Shown here piece after piece: positions 56,849 to 64,000 of a DNA stretch of 64,000 nucleotides (position 1 is the stretch's first letter; each line of letters begins with the position of its first letter). The notes below the pieces were generated by a model. That model was not told the DNA's origin. It saw nothing but the letters and a program-made list of their open reading frames with translations, and ran no database searches. A program made the position numbers and the translations under genes. The stretch is from NCBI GenBank assembly GCA_950097015.1, contig CATNEN010000037.1, positions 3,377,501 through 3,441,500 of the forward strand, given 5' to 3'. The DNA comes from Macrostomum hystrix (Eukaryota; Platyhelminthes; Macrostomidae).

Positions 56849-58708
56849 TCACAGTTGAATCAAGTTCGTATTCAGCATGTAGTGCTCATAACAGCAGGCT
56901 CTATGAACTTGTGGCGAGGCAGCTGATTGATAGAACACAGAAACTGGATTTTTGTGCCACTTCCAGGTTCGAAATCCAATGCTGAAGAGACTTTGCCAGA
57001 TGCGTATGAAGCGGGCGTAGTCGCTCTTCTGACGCAAAAGCTCGCTTGTGTGCGACTCAAATAGCAGCTGCTTGACATTCTTCAGGCAGCCTTCGCTCAA
57101 CGCCTTCTCGAAGCTGACCCATTCCCAATGCTCAATATCAATCTTGAGTACATCTATCATACTGTCTTTGTATCCAAGCTCGGAAAACAATGTACACAAG
57201 GTCCGCATTTTCCAGCCATTCGACTCAACTTTATTCTCAGAAGAGAGTCCAGTTCGATAGAACCAGGATGTCTTCTTGCGCTGATGATCATTTACATTCG
57301 TCATGCTCGGATCGAACATGCAGACATTGCACTGGTACTTTTCAGCTAGTACATCGTCGTACGTCCAGATATTATTGATGCCAAATGAGAATGCAATGCA
57401 CGGCTTGCTTTTTCTGATGTTGTACTGCATGCTGAAGCAGACATCCCAGCCTCCGTCGCCAGCATCTCCGATCCGAATACTGTATGGGCAGCGTATGTGC
57501 TGCTGTTCCACAATTCCAAAGTACGCCACCTCAAGCTGAGCTGGCGTCATCGAATTCAAATTCATCGCGCGAACAACATTCGCTTGATCGTAGCTACTCG
57601 TCTTGCTAATCTTTATGCTGGCGAGGGGCGAAACCAGCTCCAAGTCAGGTGGATTCCGTGTCGGCTTACTGCCGGTCAGAAAGTTAATATTGATGTAATA
57701 CAGCTCATGGCAGCACGTGAGCTCTCGCCCATTGTTCAGACTGCTTCTAAAACTGCCGAACGTGTTCCAATTGTGATGCCACTGTCGAAAACCGAGGTCG
57801 TAAAGTGCTTTTAGGATGGAGAGGTATCGTTTTAACTCATTTGCAGTCTCGAACTTTGCAATGTGTGTCTCCAGAAGGAGTTGTTTCACATTTCTCAGTG
57901 AGCCATCGCGCAAAGCCGTTTCTAAAGCAGGCCATTCTGAGGACTCCACATCCAATTTGAGGATGTCAATAATATAGCTCTCAGCGCCGAAACGCCTCAA
58001 AAATCCAAGATAGCTGTCAACGGACCAAGAATTCAGTTTACCGTTGACTGAGTGGACTCCCTCCTTTAGGAAGGCCACATTTTCACTGTGCATGTGACTG
58101 TCCTGAGACATGCTTGGGTCGAATGTAAATACCTGGCACTTATAATTAGACGCCACCTCGTCGTCAAACTCCCAAATATTGTTTACACCGAAGGAGAAGC
58201 TAAAGCATGGCTGCTGGGGAGTGTACGGACCAACTAGGCACAAGTCCCAGCCGCCGTCATCCTTGCGTCCGAACCTGCGTGCCGTTGAGCAGTCGGCAGT
58301 AGTGTCCAGCACGGCATTCTCGTACAGGCTTTCCAGCTCAGCAGCAGTCATTCTCTCCAGCTCCTCTTCAGCGAGATTGTAGCGACTGTTACCAACGACG
58401 ATGCGGCCATTGCTGAAGCGATAAAATTTGAAATTTCTTCTACTGGTAGCCGATTCTCTGTGAGGTTCCGCGTTAACATTATTGGTCATTGATGCAAGCC
58501 GATTGTTGCTACTGTTGCTTCTTGTTCCGGGCTCCGCCATACCGTTGCTGCTGTGGCCAGATTTCTGAGAAATAATATATTCCTTGATTGCATTGTGCAA
58601 GTCTTCGTGGAAGCCATTGCGAACAGTGATCACGGCGAGTAGTGTCAGTACAAATATCACCAGCGAGCTGAAGGCACAGCGTTTGGTAATGATATTTGAG
58701 AGGGCCAT
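56849..58708 (-). CDS. Membrane-anchored protein with two tandem METTL24-like methyltransferase domains
   Basis: One exon, 619 residues, starting at ATG 58708 in a strong context (GCCATGG); the frame extends three codons further only by a TTG. A single N-terminal membrane segment (SSLVIFVLTLLAVITV, about 14-29) predicts a type II lumenal protein. Two copies of a Methyltransf_22-type (METTL24 family) domain follow. Copy 1 (about 85-350): DDGGWDLCL, CFSFSFGVNNIWEFDDEVAS, FDPSM, IDILKLDVESSEWPALETAL, LRNVKQLLLETH. Copy 2 (about 380-619): GDGGWDVCF, CIAFSFGINNIWTYDDVLAE, FDPSM, IDVLKIDIEHWEWVSFEKAL, LKNVKQLLFESH. The SFG and LK(L/I)D(V/I)E motifs are kept in both, so either may bind the cofactor. 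METTL24 itself has one domain and an uncertain substrate. A GATAAAAG motif about 100 bp upstream could be a TATA-like element. Confidence 0.9.
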   Translation of the reverse strand: MALSNIITKRCAFSSLVIFVLTLLAVITVRNGFHEDLHNAIKEYIISQKSGHSSNGMAEPGTRSNSSNNRLASMTNNVNAEPHRESATSRRNFKFYRFSNGRIVVGNSRYNLAEEELERMTAAELESLYENAVLDTTADCSTARRFGRKDDGGWDLCLVGPYTPQQPCFSFSFGVNNIWEFDDEVASNYKCQVFTFDPSMSQDSHMHSENVAFLKEGVHSVNGKLNSWSVDSYLGFLRRFGAESYIIDILKLDVESSEWPALETALRDGSLRNVKQLLLETHIAKFETANELKRYLSILKALYDLGFRQWHHNWNTFGSFRSSLNNGRELTCCHELYYININFLTGSKPTRNPPDLELVSPLASIKISKTSSYDQANVVRAMNLNSMTPAQLEVAYFGIVEQQHIRCPYSIRIGDAGDGGWDVCFSMQYNIRKSKPCIAFSFGINNIWTYDDVLAEKYQCNVCMFDPSMTNVNDHQRKKTSWFYRTGLSSENKVESNGWKMRTLCTLFSELGYKDSMIDVLKIDIEHWEWVSFEKALSEGCLKNVKQLLFESHTSELLRQKSDYARFIRIWQSLFSIGFRTWKWHKNPVSVFYQSAASPQVHRACCYEHYMLNTNLIQL

Positions 58709-59245
58709 GGCTCGCAATGCGCTGTTGGGTGTGCGGTTTTCTTGCTCCAGCCCCGATTTGCGGCTCGCACTCGGCTCTCGTAGTCACCTGCCGTGCTTGC
58801 GCTTTTATCTCGAACGAATAGAATGGAAAACCCTGACCCTCCGATAAGGAGAGCATTGGTGGCGAGGCGGGAAAGCTTATACCGAATGCCTGGTATTGGC
58901 GATAAGGTATAGTTAAAACCGAGGTTCAATCAGTTGCAATTTGCCAAGATAAAGAGGCTCGTAGCAATGGTATTAGCTATGTTTATAACGACCACTTCAG
59001 TGACCTACAGACCAATCACTTTATACTGCTAAAGTATAAAGTAAAATTACTCGCAAGCAGCTTTCTTTCTGATCGAGTAGCGTATTTTAGCTTTGCCTGT
59101 TTGAGGCGCACTGCTTGTCTTATATAAGCTTCATTTCTAATTGAGGCAAACTCCCGTTGCCATGCAGTTGCTGTCGGAACGCACTTCATATTTAGCATGC
59201 AGAAATAGTATAAAGATTGAGACACTAAATCTGACCTAGTTGTGT
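58709..59245. other. 5' flank of the METTL24-like gene
   Basis: The first 200 bp are GC-rich and probably hold the promoter and 5' UTR. The rest is AT-rich with no feature. Confidence 0.4.
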
Positions 59246-59249
59246 CTAA

Positions 59250-59500
59250 TGTACAGCCAGTGGCGCATCCGCAGCTTTTGCGTGGCTGCGTACACAGCTG
59301 TTTAGTCCATGGATACTGGTCTCAATTTCTACCCAGCTAATGTTGGCAAACATTTTACAGCTGGGTGAATTGAAAGCCATGGAGAATTTAGTTGTCACAT
59401 ATGGACAACACATGGACACATCTTTTTTTCTCGGTCTCAGATTCAAACTCCAGACCTCTCGATCAGAAGTTCGCAGCTCCATCCCACTAGACATTACCTG
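59250..59500 (-). mobile_element. tRNA-derived SINE, third family (remnant)
   Basis: On the minus strand the head reads TCTAGTGGGATGGAGC, then CTTCTGATCGAGAGGTC and GGAGTTTGAATC, the A-box, anticodon-arm and B-box arrangement common in invertebrate tRNA SINEs. The 3' boundary is uncertain. Confidence 0.6.
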
Positions 59501-59879
59501 CCGTAGGCTATAACTAAGGCTACATTTATGTACATGTAGTGTATTAGTATTATCTCATTACTCATTTACTTAATAAAAAGTGACTTCAACCAAAAAAGAG
59601 CTTGCAAAGCATAAAATATACAGAAACTAGGAAACTAAAGACCTTATAAAGGCTAAATTTCGTATGGTGCAAAATTATGCTGGCAAAACTCGGCCGTTTG
59701 CTGAAGATAAGTCAGCACACTTCCTGCAACGAGTCTCCACAGAGACAGCTGAAGTGTTTGTATAATCTATTTAAGTAATGCATGACAGGTTGCTCCATAG
59801 ATTTACACAGTATTTTTTATAGAAAGTCTTTGTTTGGTCATTAAATTAGGAAAATACTGTACATGCTCTCCAATCTCAC
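59501..59879. other. Unique AT-rich spacer
   Basis: Nothing recognised between the SINE remnant and the LINE fragment. Confidence 0.3.
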
Positions 59880-61800
59880 CAGTGCATTTTTTTACGTAAA
59901 ACTACAATGGCGTTGTCCGACGCGTCGCCACAATTGAAAGCAGTCGTCGTTAATCGGCATGACAGTGTGAAGCACCCAGGCGAACACTAAAATGAACAAG
60001 AAGGGCACCAGCGTGTCCCCTCGGAGCACTCCAGAGGATGCGTCAAAAGGAGCCGATAGACCGTCCGGTGTCATAACAGCAGCTTTCGTGTCGTGGTACA
60101 TCGCAATCACGGCGGAAACCAACTGCTCTGGTACGAAATTAAGCGCGAAGCACAAATGATAGCGCGGCCCTCAACATGGACTTGAAAGCCTTCCATAAAT
60201 CAATGAAGATCAGTATGAAGGTCAACAGGCGGATACGCGCTTACCCGATGACTCGGCGAAGAGCTGCGATCCGCGCCACTGTGCCGCGATGGGGCCGGAA
60301 CCCGTTCTGCTCAGGCCGGAGGTACGGATTCAGCACCAAATGCAATCGGACCTGCAATAACAGGGATCCGCTTAAACAACTTCGCTGCGCAGGAATGCAG
60401 GCAGATGCCTCGGTGCTCCTCCAGCCTTGTGGTGCCCGGCTTCTTAGGAATGGCGATGACGTACCTCGATGATGGTCTACGCCATGGTCCACTCCTTGGC
60501 TGCCACCATGCCGAAAAGCACGCGGTTCATCACGCAGTGTAGCCGCAGCGCTTCGGTGGGCACTTCGCCCAGCGCTTTGCCACCTGATGACTTTTAGGCC
60601 AGGCCACATCGTCTTTGATGACCGGTGCCACGCTAAAACTCTCTGTCGACGGGCAGCCGAAGTGGCGCACGTTGACAGCGGCGGCGAAGAACTCGCTTGT
60701 TGCGGCGCTCGTCCAGAGTGTCGTCAGCCAAGTTCAAGTGAAGGCACAGTTTTTTCCTGTCAGAGCATTAATGGCGGACCAGGGCAGTCGACCTTTAGTC
60801 TCGGGACCATCGGCAGAAAGCCTTGATAGCGTCGTCCACGCGGCTTGCTGTGCTGCGCGTATACAGTTGCCAAGGCCTCCTGCGCCTTCCCTCGCTTGCT
60901 GGATTGCTGGTTCGCTCTGCTGCCCTTAAGCGAGACCGCTTGCTCTGCCGCGGCTCGAACTGCAGCACTGACCTCTGCGTAATCGGCGCTTTCACGCTTT
61001 CTGCCGAGCAGGGTGATAAAAGCGCTGACGAAACGGCGCGTGTGTTAGCGTCCCTTAGCGCACTTTAGTAATGCCGCGGTGGCCGCTTTGGCGGTTGATA
61101 GAGCGAGTCTTGTAAATTGATGAGGAGCCGGTAATCGGACCGCAGGACTAGCGGTGTACGTGATGGTGCGGCAATTGGCGATGCGGCGGCGCTCACGATT
61201 GCGCACCAGCAAGTTGTTCGAGCTGTGCAGCTTGCGGACGCGCGCGTTCCACCGCCTCCGTTCGCAACATACAAAGGTCGCGAGCTTGCCCAGTGGCTTG
61301 CGCTCCTTTGTTGCCGTTCTCACGTGGCGTGACGAAAAGCGACCGCCTGGACCTCCGCAGAGCAACGTTCAGGTCTCCAAAAACGGCCACAGAGTCGCGC
61401 TGCGCCATCTCCTCCACCAGCGCAGAGGGTTGCTCAAAGAAGGCTTGAGGAGCCTCATCAGGCCGAGTGGCAGGAGGAGCTTACGCGCAGAAAAAGCAAG
61501 CATTTCGGCTGCGAAGCCTAGCATCGACATGGAGCACCCAGTCAGACAAGGAGAGACAGCGACAGCTCTGCTATAGCCTCAGCCCGATCAGCTTCGCCAA
61601 CGCTCCTCCCCGCCAGTCAGCCTTTTGAGTGCGGCAGTTCAGTGTCCCGACCCCAAGTTCGCCTTCTAGTAAAGGCTGGGGCTCGATACCGTTGAGCCTC
61701 ACGGTCCCCGGCGCCAACCGAAGGATCCGAGGGACCGACGATAACAGCATTTCGACGGGTGGCACGACGCAGCTGGCCTCGCCGACGCTCAGCTCGTCGA
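59880..61800 (-). mobile_element. Degenerate non-LTR retrotransposon (AP-endonuclease plus reverse transcriptase)
   Basis: Read on the minus strand, the pieces occur in LINE order but in shifting frames. At about 61640 GTLNCRTQKADWRGGALAKL resembles the GTWNVRTL start of an AP-like endonuclease. At about 61380 VAVFGDLNVALR matches the GDFNA block, and at about 61110 LVLRSDYRLLI the SDH block. Reverse transcriptase follows: RPEQNGFRPHRGTVARI (60300), TFILIFIDLWKAFKSM (60200) and SGVLRGDTLVPFLFILVFAW (60030). The catalytic double-Asp motif is not found in frame. Several frameshifts and stops and the short length (about 1.9 kb) show it is dead. Clade not determined. Confidence 0.85.
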
Positions 61801-62552
61801 CGCACGCTTCTTACGTTATTTAAAAGAAAAAGAAATTCGTGTATACGATTGGGCAATAAACTAAATCGACGAATTAAGAATTTTGATTCCTTAATTTTTT
61901 GGTAGTCCTTGTGTATAGTCAGAGAGAAAATGATAACTATAGATGCATGGATATAAAACCTTAGGATTACAAGCGTACGAATTTTTTTCAATGATTTTCG
62001 CCCTACAAACGCGTGGCGACAGTGAAACTCAAAAGCTGCGACGAAACAAAAGCCGCAGTGGTTGGAAACGGGCGGCCGTGACGTCGAGCTGCCTAAAGAA
62101 TTTTTTTTAATTAAGGAGAATTAAGTTGCGAATATAGCTGGAGAATATTAGTATGGGGACGGAGCTCGCTAAAGCTTGTAGTCTCTGTAACACACTAAAA
62201 GTGGGGAACGAACCTCGCGCTGGCAGACCGAGACCGGTTTCTGGCTTGTTTGCCTTCGTCAGTCAGCCATAGCCACACGCAGTCCTCTCCCACCACTCTT
62301 AGTGTGCACAGAAGTCTCTTTTAAGCTAGCCATTTTTTATGGCGATATTTTTTGTGTTATGTGAGAGTTTTGCAGCCAAGTCTTTGCTCTTCTACTGTTG
62401 TCAGTAGTCTGAATTGTATCTCTCACAGTCTCCTCGAGAATAGAAACCTCGTAATTTTTCTCGTATCCCCTTTTCTCGATTATTTTTAATAGTCGGAATC
62501 GATAGAAATTTAATCTCGCTTGTTATCCTTGTTTTCTTCTATATAATTATTC
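61801..62552. other. Unique spacer
   Basis: No gene recognised. A GC-richer segment (62180-62300) does not match the SINE families here. Confidence 0.3.
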
Positions 62553-63814
62553 CACAGTTGGATTGGCCCATATGTAGTGTCAGCTTGTTTGCCCTTCTAT
62601 TATTCAGTACTTGTTTTTAGACGTGTTTTTGCTAAGAGTTCACCCACGCCAAGCCGGGCCGGACCAGCTGGGGGAACGGACGCCCACCACCCCGCGAGCG
62701 CTACCCCTGGGCAACGGTCCCGGCCAATCAGCGAGCGACCCGGCCTCACTACCTGTCTACCCTCGGCAAGAAGCGACCCCGGGGCTCAGAACGGCGGTCG
62801 CAAGTCTACTGTGATTTGTCGCCTTGGCTCAAGCTACAGCCAGGCATCCACCTCGCCGATCGACCTAATTTGGGGTTAAAATGACTCTATAACGAAGCGT
62901 GTTTTTGTAGTCCAAATTATCTTTTCGCAATTCGCCTCACACTGTGAGAAGCACGTGCAAACTATAGTCCACTTGTTTTGTCCCTCCCCGCCCGACCACT
63001 CTCCGCTTGTTCAGTTAGGTAGCTTTCGGCGCTACGCGTCTTGAGAGTGCGCCGCTGACAAGGGTGGTCTAGATAGGCGCTTGTTGTCGAAGTCAGTACG
63101 TGCTCTCTTCGGAGACTCCGCCGTCAGGCAGAAGGAGTGCCAACCAATAGGATCTGTCGGGGCAGCGCTGAAAGCAGAGACAACCGGAGCCTCTCGGGAA
63201 GAGTAGGGCGTGGATGTAGGCCAGTTAAGTAAAATTGTTATATCCAAATTGTTAGACCGACTTGCTTCTCACTGTGAGCGCGCTATAATTTATTTCCGTG
63301 CGAACATCTATTCTGTCAGTATACTTTTAAGTCAAGTAAACGATATTCAAAGTAATTCCTATTCGTATCTGGAATCTTAGTCACAGCCGATTAACTCACT
63401 CCTAATCAAATTATTCGAGTCTTCGCGTTCATACTGTGTTATTCTTTTTCATTGGGAGTTTCGCCGGGCCGGAGGAACACCCGGGTCTCATCGCTTATCT
63501 ATTCCGCTTCGCTCGCTAACGCAGTCTCTAACGCTATTTAATTCCAGATTTCCCTGCTGCTATTGAAACGATTGGTAGGACACCGACCCCGGTGAATAGT
63601 GAATAGTCGCTAGCTTTAAATTCCTCACGCTCCAGCTAGGACATTCATTTTATTACACATAGACCGATAAATTTATTTATTTGGCCATTGAAATTTATCT
63701 GGCCGGGACAGATGAATATATACAATTTATCTGGCCCGGCAACATTAAATAAATAAATCATTAATTACTCGCAATTAATCATCATTAATTGGTCTATGGG
63801 CCAATCCAACTGTG
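62553..63814. mobile_element. 1.26-kb segment bounded by 20-bp inverted repeats, possible non-autonomous DNA transposon
   Basis: CACAGTTGGATTGGCCCATA at 62553-62572 reappears perfectly inverted at 63795-63814. The interior has a GC-rich part (62640-62830) and an AT-rich right end with palindromic TTATCTGGCC/GGCC stretches. There is no transposase frame and no clear target-site duplication, so a MITE-like element is inference. It could also be a chance or older inverted duplication. Confidence 0.4.
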
Positions 63815-63878
63815 CAATAAATACATTATCACCCACTTGTTTTGACTTATCTATGGCCGAAAACGTCTTCGGACATCG

Positions 63879-63945
63879 TCTCGGCTTCGTCTCGGCTTCG
63901 TCTCGGCTTCGTCTCGGCTTCGTCTCGGCTTCGCCTCGGCCAATA
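63879..63945. repeat. 11-bp tandem repeat
   Basis: Six copies of TCTCGGCTTCG, the last ones slightly altered (CCTCGGCC). GC-rich, next to the window end. A TATAAAAAG at about 63978-63986 follows. Confidence 0.85.
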
Positions 63946-64000
63946 AACGAGTCCTCAGCCGTTGCCGGCCAAAAATTATAAAAAGAGGGTGATAACTTAT

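Overview
The window is animal nuclear DNA. Genes are split by GT-AG introns, families include an innexin, rhodopsin-like GPCRs, a cadherin-like protein, a calmodulin-like protein and a tandem-C2 synaptotagmin relative, and there are tRNA-derived SINEs and a decayed non-LTR retrotransposon. GC-rich, short exons sit in AT-rich DNA, and nearly every resolved intron is packed with its own minisatellite. Innexins point to an invertebrate. A flatworm-like spiralian, such as a free-living macrostomorph, fits best, but that is inference; nothing in the window fixes the species.

Layout. 0-3 kb: a plus-strand gene of unknown function with a TATA box and one large repeat-filled intron. 3.3-5.4 kb: minus-strand calmodulin-like EF-hand gene, three exons, both introns almost wholly minisatellite. 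7.0-8.3 kb: minus-strand intronless innexin. 9-11.6 kb: minisatellite and SINEs. 11.6-12.7 kb: minus-strand divergent GPCR with a SINE immediately after its stop. 13-31 kb: a gene-poor desert of about a dozen unrelated tandem arrays (unit lengths about 14-46 bp; the largest, 20 bp, runs about 3.1 kb). 31.5-42.4 kb: plus-strand eight-exon synaptotagmin-14/16-like gene, most of whose length is intronic minisatellite. 43-44 kb: another array. 44.8-46.0 kb: minus-strand cadherin-like membrane protein. 47-48 kb: pyrimidine-rich array. 49.3-51.0 kb: plus-strand peptide-type GPCR. 52.7-53.1 kb: minus-strand small acidic protein or exon. 53-56.8 kb: AT-rich, nothing recognised. 56.8-58.7 kb: minus-strand membrane protein with two tandem methyltransferase-like (METTL24 type) domains. 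59-64 kb: SINE remnant, dead LINE, and a 1.26 kb segment bounded by 20-bp inverted repeats.

The genes do not form an operon or an obvious pathway; several (innexin, GPCRs, synaptotagmin relative, cadherin-like protein) are typical of membrane signalling or adhesion. The points most worth a second look are: (i) two unrelated genes whose frame is interrupted and is restored in both cases by removing a 16-nt GT...AG segment (tiny introns or one-base assembly insertions); (ii) an intronic array in which every 22-bp unit starts with a 5' splice-site-like GTGAG and ends with TTCTAG, giving consecutive AG|GT ratchet-type junctions; (iii) the same repeat families recurring in different introns of one gene; (iv) a tandem-duplicated METTL24-like protein; (v) a cluster of three consecutive perfect hairpins near 52.05 kb.
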